From Azospirillum endophyticum (GTDB lineage: Bacteria; Pseudomonadota; Alphaproteobacteria; Azospirillales; Azospirillaceae), in the NCBI RefSeq assembly GCF_016595245.1, contig NZ_JAENHM010000060.1, forward strand, positions 248,001 to 312,000: a stretch of 64,000 nucleotides of DNA, in the 5' to 3' direction. A program made the translations under genes and the position numbers. Positions 37,408 to 45,824 of this stretch are shown piece by piece; the stretch's first letter is position 1, and every line of letters starts with the position of its first letter. The notes beneath the pieces were generated by a model, which did not search any database, was not told the origin of the DNA, and saw only the letters and a list, made by a program, of their open reading frames with translations.

Positions 37408-38097
37408 ATGGACACCGTGAACACCGTCAAGGCCGCCACCGGGCCGATCCGCCGCGAAACGCTGCATCACGGCGCCGTCGCGGAGCTGCGCGCGATGATC
37501 CTCGCCGGGGAACTGCGGCCGGGCAGCCGGGTGGCGGAGGTCCAGCTCTGCGGACAGCTCGGCGTCTCGCGCACGCCCCTGCGGGAGGCGCTGCGCGTCC
37601 TGGCGGCGGAAGGGCTGGTCGAGCTTCGCCCGCGTCGCGGTGCGGTGGTAACGCCCATCGATCCCGTGGAGATCGGCGCCGTCTTCGAAGTGATGGAGGC
37701 GCTGGAGGCACTGGCGGGCGGACTCGCCTGCCGACGGGGCACGGCGGAGGAATTCGCCGAACTGGACCGGCTCCACGCCCAGCTTCACGCCCGGTTCGAG
37801 GCCGGCGACCGGCCGTCCTACTTCGCCACCAACCGCCTGATCCACGCCCGGATCGTCGCGATGGCCCGCAACCCGTCCCTGGAAGCCAGCTACGCCGGGT
37901 TCACCGCGAAGATCCTCCGGGCGCGCTCCCTGGCCAATTACGATGCGGAGCGCTGGCGGGGGTCGCTGGACGAGCATGAGGGCTTCATGGCCGCGCTCCG
38001 GCGGCGTGACGCCGCGGCGGCCGGCAGCCTGCTGGCAGACCACAGCCGCCGCACCGCGGACGCCGTCCTCCAGGCGTTGAACGGGGGAAGTGAGTAG
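37408..38097 (+). CDS. GntR-family regulator (FCD type)
   Basis: Regulator of 229 residues from ATG 37408; in-frame upstream Mets (37348, 37303) are less likely because they add an unrelated Cys/Arg-rich leader over the promoter. The winged helix is CGQLGVSRTPLREALRVLAA, and the FCD domain carries EVMEALEALAGGLACRR, NRLIHARIVAMARNPSL and DEHEGFMAALRRRD. It is divergent from the NMT1 importer/amidohydrolase operon, which it likely represses until a ring-opening product binds. Its stop lies directly beside an IS fragment. Confidence 0.92.
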   Translation: MDTVNTVKAATGPIRRETLHHGAVAELRAMILAGELRPGSRVAEVQLCGQLGVSRTPLREALRVLAAEGLVELRPRRGAVVTPIDPVEIGAVFEVMEALEALAGGLACRRGTAEEFAELDRLHAQLHARFEAGDRPSYFATNRLIHARIVAMARNPSLEASYAGFTAKILRARSLANYDAERWRGSLDEHEGFMAALRRRDAAAAGSLLADHSRRTADAVLQALNGGSE

Positions 38098-38382
38098 CAG
38101 CGGAACAGACCCGCTCCCGTTCGTCCGTCGTCGGCCCCGCCCGCTTGCCATGGTCACGGTCGGCTTGCCGGACCCAGGTCCGCAGCGTCTCGGGATTGCA
38201 GCCGATCTTCGCGGCGATCGGAGTGATCGCAGCTCACTGCGACGCGTGTTCGCCTTCGTGCTCGAACACCATCCGAACCGCGCGCTCGCGGACTTCAGGG
38301 GCATATTTGGGTGATGCTTGCTCCGTCATGTCGATCCCAGTCTCTCAGAAGACGGGGCCTCCGGGAAGCCCGGGGCGGTTCG
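38098..38382 (-). mobile_element. IS3-family insertion sequence remnant (left end plus start of OrfA)
   Basis: On the minus strand an outer end like GAACCGCCCCGGGCTTCCCG (38382 down to about 38360), typical of IS3-group terminal repeats, is followed by ATG 38329. The translation MTEQASPKYAPEVRERAVRM and then PETLRTWVRQADRDHGKRAG, TTDERER is the OrfA transposase N-terminus with its helix-turn-helix. A TGA replaces a Trp codon at position 32 (38234-38236). Homology breaks off near 38105, at the GntR stop codon. OrfB and the other end are absent, so it is dead. Confidence 0.8.
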
Positions 38383-38501
38383 CCGTATCGCGTGGGTATC
38401 CTCCACCGAAACAGTGCGCGAAGACAGCGGGAGTGCCGAGGTTCGATTCTTGCTGAGACTTTGTGTTCCCCTGCAACTCAACCCGCTGGACGACGGCCTT
38501 G

Positions 38502-38837
38502 TCAAAAGCGGTCGGAGAACATGAATCCGACGGCGGCGATCAGGCAGACGAAGGCGGCGAGGTGATTCCATTTCAGCGCCTCTCCCAGATAAAGGGCGGC
38601 GAAGCCGGCGAAGGTCAGCAGCGTCACCACCTCCTGGATCACCTTCAGCTGTCCGGCGCTGAAGCCCGAGGCGTAGCCGAGCCGGTTGGCCGGCACGGCG
38701 AAGCAGTATTCGACGAAGGCGATGGTCCAACTGATGAGGACCACCTTCCACAGCGGCGCGCCGGGATGCTTGAGATGCCCGTACCACGCGGCGGTCATGA
38801 ACAGGTTGGAGCAGCACAGCAGCAGGATGGTCGTCAT
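38502..38837 (-). CDS. DUF486 family membrane protein (DMT superfamily)
   Basis: Protein of 111 residues with four membrane spans. The DUF486 signature is clear: AWYGHLKH, then WTIAFVEYCFAVPANRLGY and GQLKVIQEVVTLLTFAGFA. The function of the family is unknown; it resembles a half-size drug/metabolite transporter. It lies 30 bases downstream of the ATPase-less membrane protein and could be the last gene of the propeller operon. Confidence 0.9.
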   Translation of the reverse strand: MTTILLLCCSNLFMTAAWYGHLKHPGAPLWKVVLISWTIAFVEYCFAVPANRLGYASGFSAGQLKVIQEVVTLLTFAGFAALYLGEALKWNHLAAFVCLIAAVGFMFSDRF

Positions 38838-38867
38838 CGCGATTTCCGGGAAAGCTGACAGGGGAGA

Positions 38868-39869
38868 TCAGGCGCGGCCGTAGACCGGGATCACGGCGGG
38901 CATCGCCTCGCGCCATTTGGTGTAGACCTTGCCGATGTCGCCCAGCGGCTTGGCGAGCAGGGCGAGGTTGACGGCGAAGCTCGACGCGGTGGCGACGTCG
39001 CCGCTGCTGGGAATCAGGCCGAGGTCGAAAGCCAGCGAGACGCCGACGAACAGTCCGAAGCTGATCCACAACACCGCCCCCATGCCCCGGTCGGCCAGCC
39101 AGCGCAGCACCTCCAGATGCATCACCGAGCGGAACAGCCGCTCCTGCGACCGCTCGAACCGCTCCCTGTGCAGACGCTTGGTGCGGGCGGCGAGCACACG
39201 GTGGGTGGCCAGGACCAGACGGCTCAGGCGCTGGATGGCCGGGCCGACCAGCCAGACGATCAGCAATGCCGGCAGGATGGACAGCAGCAGGGCCGGCAGC
39301 CAGTCCGGGCCGATGGACAATTGCCAGAGGATGATCGCGCCGATTTCGGCGGTCAGCCGCCAGGCATCCTTGTAGATGACCTCGAAACCCTTCTTCGCCA
39401 ACTCGCTGCCGTAGAGAATCTGGGTGACGTCGCGGGCCTGGCTCTCGCCCCGGCGACGGTCGAGATAGGTGCGCTGAAGCACGATGATCAGCCGTTGCTC
39501 GACCGCCTTGGAGCCGATCCGCTCGGCGAATTCGGCGAGCCCCCCGGCCAGCGCGACCAGCAGGAAGGGCACGCCGACGGTTGCGATCACCGTGGCGACG
39601 GTCGCCCCGGCCGTCTGCACGGCGCCGATGCCCTCCTTGGCGATCCAGGAGAAGCTGGGGGCGACCGCCGCCTTGAAGGTCAGCGCCAGCAGCAGCGCGG
39701 CGATCAGCCAGCGGATGCCGAGCAGGGTGCCGAGCATCTGGGACAGCAGGCGTGGGATGGCGGGCGGGGAGGCCCCGGAAGGGGGTTGGCCGGGAGGCTG
39801 GGAGGAAGGCGCGGAGGGAGGGGTGCCGGGCGGCGTCGCGGCGGCGTCGGGACAGGCGGAAGGGGGCAT
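38868..39869 (-). CDS. ABC-exporter-like transmembrane protein without an ATPase domain
   Basis: Membrane protein of 333 residues. A Pro/Ala/Ser-rich cytoplasmic head (about 1-40) precedes about five or six spans. The central part (RLIIVLQRTYLDRRRGESQA, then an amphipathic coupling-like helix) resembles the transmembrane half of ABC exporters. There is no Walker A or LSGGQ motif and the protein ends soon after the last span, so it is either an orphan half using a distant ATPase or a proton-driven SbmA/BacA-like relative. It follows two beta-propeller genes on the same strand (56-base gap). The start at ATG 39869 lacks a strong ribosome site. Confidence 0.65.
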   Translation of the reverse strand: MPPSACPDAAATPPGTPPSAPSSQPPGQPPSGASPPAIPRLLSQMLGTLLGIRWLIAALLLALTFKAAVAPSFSWIAKEGIGAVQTAGATVATVIATVGVPFLLVALAGGLAEFAERIGSKAVEQRLIIVLQRTYLDRRRGESQARDVTQILYGSELAKKGFEVIYKDAWRLTAEIGAIILWQLSIGPDWLPALLLSILPALLIVWLVGPAIQRLSRLVLATHRVLAARTKRLHRERFERSQERLFRSVMHLEVLRWLADRGMGAVLWISFGLFVGVSLAFDLGLIPSSGDVATASSFAVNLALLAKPLGDIGKVYTKWREAMPAVIPVYGRA

Positions 39870-39925
39870 GGGGACCCGATGGGCTGGAAGCGACTCCGCC
39901 GGACGGACCGGCGGAGTCTTTGCGG

Positions 39926-41602
39926 TCAGGCGACCGGACGCCGGTGGATGGCCTGACGGTCGGTGGCGATCACCGATCCGGCGGCCGGAACGGCGCTCTT
40001 CACGCCGAGCGGCCAATCCGGCACGTCGCGCCAGTCCCCGGCACCCGGCGTGGCCCCCGGCGCGGCGAGCCACGCGCGGTCGCCACGCCACGCCAGCAGC
40101 CCGCCGTCGCCGACCGAGGCGTGCAGTTCGCCCGGCCCGGCCACCGCCTCGACCAGGACCGGCGTGCCGCCGTCGAGGCGGAACAGGCCGGCCTTGCCGG
40201 CCAGCCAGATCCGCCCGTCCGCCGTCGCCAGCGGCTCGGTGCCGGGCGGCAGATCGGCCAGCCGCTCGACCGTACCGTCGAGTGGATCGACGCGGTACAA
40301 CACCCGCTCGCTGGCGACGATCAGCCGGGCTTCGCCATCGACCGCCAGACCGTCGATCAACTGCCGTCCGAAGGCGGGCAGCGCCCGCAGGTCCTTCGGC
40401 CCGCCGGAGCCGGACAGGAACAGCCCCGCCTTGGTGGCGAGCGCCAGCCGTCCGCCCGCGAAGGCGATGCCGGTCAGCTCGGCGAAGCCGTGCGGCCGGC
40501 CGGTCACCTTGACGTGCTTCCAGCTCGCGCCGTTGTCGGGGCTCTGGAACAGGCCGCGCTGCGCGGCCAGCCACCACACGCCGTCCGGCGCCCGGGCGAC
40601 CCCCGCTGCGTCGAGCACGCTCCAGTCGGCATGGACCGGACGCCAGACGCCCGAGCCGCCGTCCTCCGACAGGAAGGTTCCGAAACTGGCGGTCACCAGC
40701 AATCGGCCGCCGTCGAGCGCGAAGAGCTTCTTGACCTTGGCGGAGGACGGGTCCGCTGCCGCCCCGCCTGACAGGTCGCCGAACAAGTCACGGAACAGCC
40801 CGGTCGACAGATCGACCAGCAGCGCGCCCTGGACGCCCGCCACCAGGGCATGGTCGCCCAGCAGCAGCAGGATTTCCGCCTCGGCGAAGGCGGGATGCTT
40901 CATCTCCATGTGGCAGCGGCCGCCATGCAGCAGTTCCAGCTTGCTGCCGCCGATCAGCGCCACCGTCCCGGCGCCGACGGCGGCGGCGGTCACCGGTTCC
41001 TTGCGCGGAACGACCGCGTCGCCCAGCCGGTGCGGGCCGCCCCATTGGGTGACGATCAGGTCGCCGGCCACGGCGCGGGCGAGGTCGGCGTAGGAGCCTT
41101 CGTAGACATGGCGCCAGCGGTCGCCGCCATCCACCGACACGGCCAGCGCCGGGTCGCGGCCCGGTCCCTGCTTCTTGACGAAGGCCAGGATGCGGCCCGG
41201 TTCGCCGGCCAGTCCGATCACCTCATAGGGGCGGCCGGAGCGCACCGCCGTCCAGTCTTCGCCGTCCAGCCGCCAGATGCCGGTCTTGCCGCCGGCGAAG
41301 ACGACGCCGTCCTGGACCAGCAGCGACTTGGCTTCGGGCGCCGGCAGATCGGGGAGCCGGCGCAGGATGGCGCCGCTCTCGTCGCAGACCAGCAGCGGGG
41401 CGCCGCGTTCGCCGGTCGCCAGCAGCACGCCGTCCGGGGCGGCGGCCAGCGCCCGCACCGGCCGGCCGGCGAAACCGGGAACCGGCTCCAGCCGGTCGTC
41501 GCGCCAGCGGAACAGGCCGCCCAGCGTCGCCAGCCACAGCGCGTCGCGGTGGAGGATGGCGCCCTTGACCTCGGGGCGCCGGTAGGGAGTGAAATCGTCC
41601 AT
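39926..41602 (-). CDS. Asp-box beta-propeller protein, paralogue 2
   Basis: Protein of 558 residues made of repeated beta-rich blades with WLATLGGLFRW-like starts. Asp-box motifs occur at SVDGGDRW (from residue 156) and SPDNGASW (from 354), as in sialidase/BNR-type propellers. No signal peptide or membrane span is present, so it should be cytoplasmic, which is unusual for such proteins. No enzyme active site was recognised. It shares layout and segments with its neighbour 20 bases upstream (for example TTFGTF/TASFGTF and GLFRTDD/GLFQSPD blades), so the pair arose by duplication. It may be a binding scaffold for the membrane protein downstream. Confidence 0.7.
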   Translation of the reverse strand: MDDFTPYRRPEVKGAILHRDALWLATLGGLFRWRDDRLEPVPGFAGRPVRALAAAPDGVLLATGERGAPLLVCDESGAILRRLPDLPAPEAKSLLVQDGVVFAGGKTGIWRLDGEDWTAVRSGRPYEVIGLAGEPGRILAFVKKQGPGRDPALAVSVDGGDRWRHVYEGSYADLARAVAGDLIVTQWGGPHRLGDAVVPRKEPVTAAAVGAGTVALIGGSKLELLHGGRCHMEMKHPAFAEAEILLLLGDHALVAGVQGALLVDLSTGLFRDLFGDLSGGAAADPSSAKVKKLFALDGGRLLVTASFGTFLSEDGGSGVWRPVHADWSVLDAAGVARAPDGVWWLAAQRGLFQSPDNGASWKHVKVTGRPHGFAELTGIAFAGGRLALATKAGLFLSGSGGPKDLRALPAFGRQLIDGLAVDGEARLIVASERVLYRVDPLDGTVERLADLPPGTEPLATADGRIWLAGKAGLFRLDGGTPVLVEAVAGPGELHASVGDGGLLAWRGDRAWLAAPGATPGAGDWRDVPDWPLGVKSAVPAAGSVIATDRQAIHRRPVA

Positions 41603-41622
41603 CACAGGGGATTCCTTGCGGC

Positions 41623-43314
41623 TCACAGCGCGATGCGGAAAAGGCGGGCACGGTCGGTCGCCAGGGCGACGCCGCGCGCGGCATCGATGGCGACATGGCG
41701 GACGCCGATCGGCCAGCCGGCCACGGCGGTCCAGTCCCGTCCCTCCCGGTGGCGCATCCACGCCCCTTGCCCATCCCAGACGAACAGCCGGTCGCCGGCC
41801 TCGGTCAGATGGATGCCGCCCCTGGCGTCCGGTGGGGTCGCATCGGTCAGGGCGCGGCCGCGGATCTCGGTCAGGCGGTCGCCGCAGGCGAGCCACGCGA
41901 CGCCGTTCCCGGCCAGCATCGCCGATTCGCCGATGGGCATCCCGGCCGGGGCCTGGGGAGCCGTCGCCCAGTCCCAGTGCCACAGCGTCCCAGCCGCGGT
42001 GCCGACGACCAGGGTGCCGTCGGAGCGATCGCAGGCCAGCGCCTCGACCGCCTCGGCCCCGAAGGCCTCGACACGGACGAAGCGCTCGGGATCCTCGGAC
42101 GGGCGGTTGACGAACAGCCCCTGCTTGGTGCCGATCGCCACCCGGTCGCCGGCCACCGCCAAGGCGCGCAATTCCGCGTAATGCGGACCGTCCACCTTGA
42201 TCTTGTGATAGTCGATGCGGCCGCCCCGGTCGTCGGTGCGGAACAGCCCGCGCTGGCAGGCGATCCACCAGCGTCCGGCGGCGCCGCGCGCGGCGTGCTC
42301 GGCGTCGAGCACCCACCATTCGGAATCCGCACGCTCCCACGACACACCGTCGTCGAAGGACCGGAAGGTCCCGAAGGTGGTCGTCCCCAGCAGCGCGCCG
42401 TCCAGCAGGAACAGGCGTTTCAGCTTGCCGGGCCGGCGGTCGAGGCCGTGGGCGGGCAGCAGGTCGGTCAGGGTGCCCGTGGCCGGCTCGAACCGCCAGG
42501 CCCCCTGGGCGCCGGCGACCACCGCGCCGCCGGGCACGAGGTGGAGATGTTCCGCCTCGGCGATGGCCGGGTGATAGGCGGCGAGCTTGGCGGCGCCGGG
42601 CCGCGCGATCTCCAGCTTGTCGCCGTCGACCACGGCAGTGGTGCCGTCTTCGGCGATCAGCCCGGCGGTGATCGGGTGCTTCTTGTAGCCGGCGCGCTTG
42701 TCGATCGGCCGCGCCCCGCGCCAGCGGGTGATGATCGACCCGCCGGCGGCGGCGAGCACGAGATCCTGATAGTCGGGTTGCGGCAGCACCGTCCAGCTGT
42801 CGCCGTCGTCCACGCTTTCGATCAGGGCGGGACGGTCGTCGGGAGCCAGCTTCTTGACCGAACCGACCAGGGTCCGGCCGCCCCGGTGCCACAGCCGCAG
42901 GATCTCGGCCTTGCCCCCGGCCGCGAGGATCTCGGCGCCGAAGACATGGCTCCAGCCCTGTCCGTCATGGCGGAAGACGCCGCGCTTGGTGCCGATCCAC
43001 AGCGTGCCGCCGCAGGCCGCCAGCGTCTTGACCTTCTCGCCCGGCGGCGGGGCGATCCGCTCGCCCGTAACGCCATCGGCGTCGCAGCGGGCGATTGCGG
43101 CGCCGTCCGGCCCGTAGGTGGCGGCGACCAGACTGTCGCCGTCGGCCGCCAGGGCCTGCACCTCGACATCCAGCCAGCCGGGGACCGGCTCGGCAGTGAC
43201 GGCGGATTCCGGGGTCCAGCGCAGGAGACCGGCGGCAGTGCCGATCCACAGCCAGCCGCCCAGCTCCAGGGTGGATTTGACTTCCACCCGTGCAAAAATA
43301 TCCAGTGATGTCAT
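41623..43314 (-). CDS. Asp-box beta-propeller protein, paralogue 1
   Basis: Protein of 563 residues from ATG 43314; a GTG at 43383 would add 23 residues but lies inside a strong hairpin. Repeated blades carry LWIGTAAGLLRW, LWIGTKRGVFRH and WWIACQRGLFRTDD, with Asp-boxes SVDDGDSW (from residue 167) and SFDDGVSW (from 319). No signal peptide or membrane span was found. It heads a minus-strand operon: propeller 1, propeller 2, ATPase-less membrane protein, DUF486 protein. The function is unknown; the shared Fur-like site suggests an iron-related role together with the TonB receptor beside it. Confidence 0.7.
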   Translation of the reverse strand: MTSLDIFARVEVKSTLELGGWLWIGTAAGLLRWTPESAVTAEPVPGWLDVEVQALAADGDSLVAATYGPDGAAIARCDADGVTGERIAPPPGEKVKTLAACGGTLWIGTKRGVFRHDGQGWSHVFGAEILAAGGKAEILRLWHRGGRTLVGSVKKLAPDDRPALIESVDDGDSWTVLPQPDYQDLVLAAAGGSIITRWRGARPIDKRAGYKKHPITAGLIAEDGTTAVVDGDKLEIARPGAAKLAAYHPAIAEAEHLHLVPGGAVVAGAQGAWRFEPATGTLTDLLPAHGLDRRPGKLKRLFLLDGALLGTTTFGTFRSFDDGVSWERADSEWWVLDAEHAARGAAGRWWIACQRGLFRTDDRGGRIDYHKIKVDGPHYAELRALAVAGDRVAIGTKQGLFVNRPSEDPERFVRVEAFGAEAVEALACDRSDGTLVVGTAAGTLWHWDWATAPQAPAGMPIGESAMLAGNGVAWLACGDRLTEIRGRALTDATPPDARGGIHLTEAGDRLFVWDGQGAWMRHREGRDWTAVAGWPIGVRHVAIDAARGVALATDRARLFRIAL

Positions 43315-43335
43315 CGATTGTGCAAAGACGGGCTT

Positions 43336-43394
43336 GCACCGCGGCGTCCGAGTGACGGATTGCCAGGTGTCTCCAACGGTCACGGCCGCGGTGC
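43336..43394 (-). promoter_or_regulatory. Structured leader upstream of the propeller operon
   Basis: A perfect 9-base-pair outer stem (GCACCGCGG with its complement, 43336-43344 and 43386-43394) encloses an inner 5-base-pair stem (GTGAC/GTCAC, 43352-43356 and 43379-43383) and a 22-base loop. It ends 21 bases upstream of ATG 43314, in the right place for a 5' leader structure controlling translation or transcription. It matches no riboswitch class I recognise. Confidence 0.45.
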
Positions 43395-43447
43395 GCGCCG
43401 GTCCATCCTCATCATCTTGCCCAGGGTCGTCAGGTCACGTCCCCGCC

Positions 43448-43492
43448 AAAAAAAAGCATGAATTGCGAATAACTGTCAATCGCAATTCATGC
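43448..43492 (-). terminator. Terminator of the TonB receptor gene, also carrying a Fur-like sequence
   Basis: A perfect inverted repeat GCATGAATTGCG (43456-43467) with its complement (43481-43492), extendable to 13 pairs, is followed on the minus strand by eight T residues (A tract 43448-43455). It lies just past the receptor stop at 43522 and is a good Rho-independent terminator. Within it, 43462-43474 reads ATTGCGAATAACT, identical to part of the Fur-box-like site in front of the receptor gene, so it may double as an operator for the propeller operon downstream. Confidence 0.8.
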
Positions 43493-43521
43493 TCCGATAT
43501 GCGGAGAGAGATGTAGGCCGC

Positions 43522-45750
43522 TCAGAACCGCATGCGGCCGCCGACCATCACCGTCCGCCCACTGCCGATGACCGCCTCGCGCAACAGCACGCCATTGGTG
43601 ACCTCATACTCGCTGCGCGCCTTGTCGGTCAGATTCTCGGCGCTGGCGAACAGGCTGAACCCCTCGACGATCCGCTGTTCGGCGTAGAGATCGACGAAGG
43701 TCTCGGCCCGGCGGGTCTTGCGGCGGATCTGCCCCGCCCCTTCGTTGCTGACGACCAGCCGTTCGGTGCTGGCGTTGAGGGTCGCCGACAGGACGGTGCC
43801 GGTGTCGGGATCGTTCCAGGTCAGGCCGATGTTCGCGGTGATGTCCGGCGTCTCGGCGAAGGGCCGCTTGCCGGTGTTGGGATCGTTGACTTCGGTCTTC
43901 AGGAAGGTCTGGTTGGCGAAGAAGGTCAGCGGCCGCAGCGCCTCGATGCCGAGCAGGGCCAGGTTGAAACGCTGCTCCAGCTCCAGCCCGCGGGCATAGC
44001 CGTCGCCGACGTTGCGGATCCGGAGCGTGGTGCTGTTGACCTCGTCGGCCTCGATGACGTCCCGCACCCGGCGATGGAACAGGTTGGCCGCCAGGAAGAA
44101 GCCGTCGCCGTGATATTCGGCTCCGGCATCGACGCTCCAGGACCGGGTCGGCGCCACGTCGGGGTTGCCGTAGATGGTGCGCGACCCGCGCACGGTGATG
44201 CCCGGCGCCATGTCCTCGAATTTCGGCCGGTTGATCTGCCGCGACAGCGCCCCCCGCAGCACGATCGCGTCGTTCAGCCGGTAGCGGATGGGCAGCGAGG
44301 GGAACAGGTCGGTGGCGTCGGTGTCGAAGCGGCCGTTGTAGCCGCTCAGCTTGTCGGTCACCCGTTCCACCCGCAGGCCGGGCGTGAGGGTCAGGGCGCC
44401 CAGCGTCACCTCGTTCTGGACGAAGGCGGCGTAGTAGCGCTCCTCGATCTCGTAGTCGGACTGCCGCGAGGTCAGGCGGTTGGCGGCGGTCTGCGAGCGT
44501 GTTCCGGCAGCGTTCAGCGTGTAGGTTTCGCCGTCGCTGGTGCGCTTGGCCGAACGGACCACCACGCCGGCCTTGAGCACCTGCGGCACGCCCAGGCTCA
44601 GCGGCACCGTCAGCGTGCTGCCGCCCTGGACGGTCCGCTCGTCATAATCGGACTCGCTTCCGGTGGCCGAGCCGAAGGCGAGCGCCGGGGTCAGCGTCAC
44701 CTCGCGGTTGCGGGTGTCGTAACTGGCCGTGGACAGGTTGGCGAAGTTCCGCAACGATACCCCGCCGGCAAAACGGTGGGTGTGGTCGAGCGTCGCGCCG
44801 ACGTTGGTCGCCTCCTCGCGCCCGGTGGTCAGCACGCGGTCCTGGAACTGGCCGGTGACGCGGCGGTACTGGTCGCGCCATTTGTCGATGTCGGAGGTTT
44901 CGCGCAGCAGCATCGGCTTGAAATGGATTTCGCCGCCGTCGTAGAAGCCGGCGAGGTCCAGCGCCGCGTCGAGATTGTCGACGTCCTTGGGTTCTTCCTC
45001 GTTGCGGCGGAACCCCTGGCCGCCTGGGCCGCCGGAGTAGGTGAACTCGCTGTTGTGCTTGGTCTTGGTGAGCCGGCGTTCCTCGTAGGAGACGGACCCG
45101 AGCAGGCCGAAGCGGTCGATCCGCCGCCCATAGGCGCCGCCGCCCGCCTTGACGGTTCCGTTCACTCCGTCCAGCCCGCCATAGCCGACGCGCAGTTCGC
45201 CGGTGGGCTCGTCTGGGATGGCGCGCGTGGTGACGGCGATCCGCCCGGCGATGCCTTCGGCGTCGTGCTCGGCCGACGGGTTGCGCAGCAGCGTGACCTC
45301 CCCGGCCAGGAAGGACGACATGTTCATCAGTTCGAAGCTGCGGCTGGGCGCCGGCATCTGGATGCCGTCGACGCTGACGCGGGTGTAGTCGGTCGGCAGG
45401 CCGCGTAGCGAGAAGGTCTTCTTTTCGCCCGGCGGGCCGGACACCACAACGCCCGGCAGGCGCCCGACGATGTCGCTGACGCGGTCGTTGGGCAGCGTGT
45501 CGAACTCCTCCCGCGTCACGGTCACGCTGGGCGCCACCTGATCCAGGCGGATGGCCTCGCCGGCCGGCGCCGAGCCGGTGACGGTGATCGACGGCAGGCG
45601 GGTGGAGGATGAGTCCTGGGCTTGGGCGGGAAGAACGCCGATGAATAGGCCCAAGGCCGTGGGAGCGATGGCTTTCGGCCAATGGCGAATCGTCGTGAAG
45701 CGGCGCCGGGCATGGACCCGGTGCGCCCACAGCCTGCTTGCGTGCGGCAT
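43522..45750 (-). CDS. TonB-dependent outer-membrane receptor
   Basis: Outer-membrane gated channel of 742 residues from ATG 45750 (ACAGGTG upstream); a GTG at 45783 is less likely. The signal peptide ends near PAQAQ. A TonB-box-like LPSITVTG is followed by the plug domain (RLPGVVVSGPPGEKKTFSLRG, VSVDGIQMPAP, then the GIAGRIAVTTR end) and a 22-strand-type barrel ending in a terminal aromatic (MRF). Plug features fit ferric-siderophore or related receptors, but the ligand is not identifiable. A Fur-like box 56-74 bases before the start points to iron. No TonB/ExbBD genes are nearby. Confidence 0.93.
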   Translation of the reverse strand: MPHASRLWAHRVHARRRFTTIRHWPKAIAPTALGLFIGVLPAQAQDSSSTRLPSITVTGSAPAGEAIRLDQVAPSVTVTREEFDTLPNDRVSDIVGRLPGVVVSGPPGEKKTFSLRGLPTDYTRVSVDGIQMPAPSRSFELMNMSSFLAGEVTLLRNPSAEHDAEGIAGRIAVTTRAIPDEPTGELRVGYGGLDGVNGTVKAGGGAYGRRIDRFGLLGSVSYEERRLTKTKHNSEFTYSGGPGGQGFRRNEEEPKDVDNLDAALDLAGFYDGGEIHFKPMLLRETSDIDKWRDQYRRVTGQFQDRVLTTGREEATNVGATLDHTHRFAGGVSLRNFANLSTASYDTRNREVTLTPALAFGSATGSESDYDERTVQGGSTLTVPLSLGVPQVLKAGVVVRSAKRTSDGETYTLNAAGTRSQTAANRLTSRQSDYEIEERYYAAFVQNEVTLGALTLTPGLRVERVTDKLSGYNGRFDTDATDLFPSLPIRYRLNDAIVLRGALSRQINRPKFEDMAPGITVRGSRTIYGNPDVAPTRSWSVDAGAEYHGDGFFLAANLFHRRVRDVIEADEVNSTTLRIRNVGDGYARGLELEQRFNLALLGIEALRPLTFFANQTFLKTEVNDPNTGKRPFAETPDITANIGLTWNDPDTGTVLSATLNASTERLVVSNEGAGQIRRKTRRAETFVDLYAEQRIVEGFSLFASAENLTDKARSEYEVTNGVLLREAVIGSGRTVMVGGRMRF

Positions 45751-45805
45751 GGGAACACCTGTTTCAAAAAGGGGGGTCGACACCTGGCGCTCTCTGATTA
45801 GCGCT

Positions 45806-45824
45806 AATGCGAGTTATTCGCAAT
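45806..45824 (-). promoter_or_regulatory. Fur-box-like operator upstream of the TonB receptor
   Basis: AATGCGAGTTATTCGCAAT contains TGCGA and TCGCA as inverted arms five bases apart, matching the Fur-type pattern with GCGA/TCGC half-sites. It lies 56-74 bases before the receptor start, where a bound repressor would cover the promoter. Its complement shares ATTGCGAATAACT with 43462-43474. Confidence 0.65.

Noticed and set aside
39926..42892. A single 988-residue fusion covering the second propeller and more
   Set aside because: The upstream part of that frame is antisense-like Arg/Ala-rich sequence overlapping the first propeller gene; the ATG at 41602 gives a protein that matches its paralogue in length.
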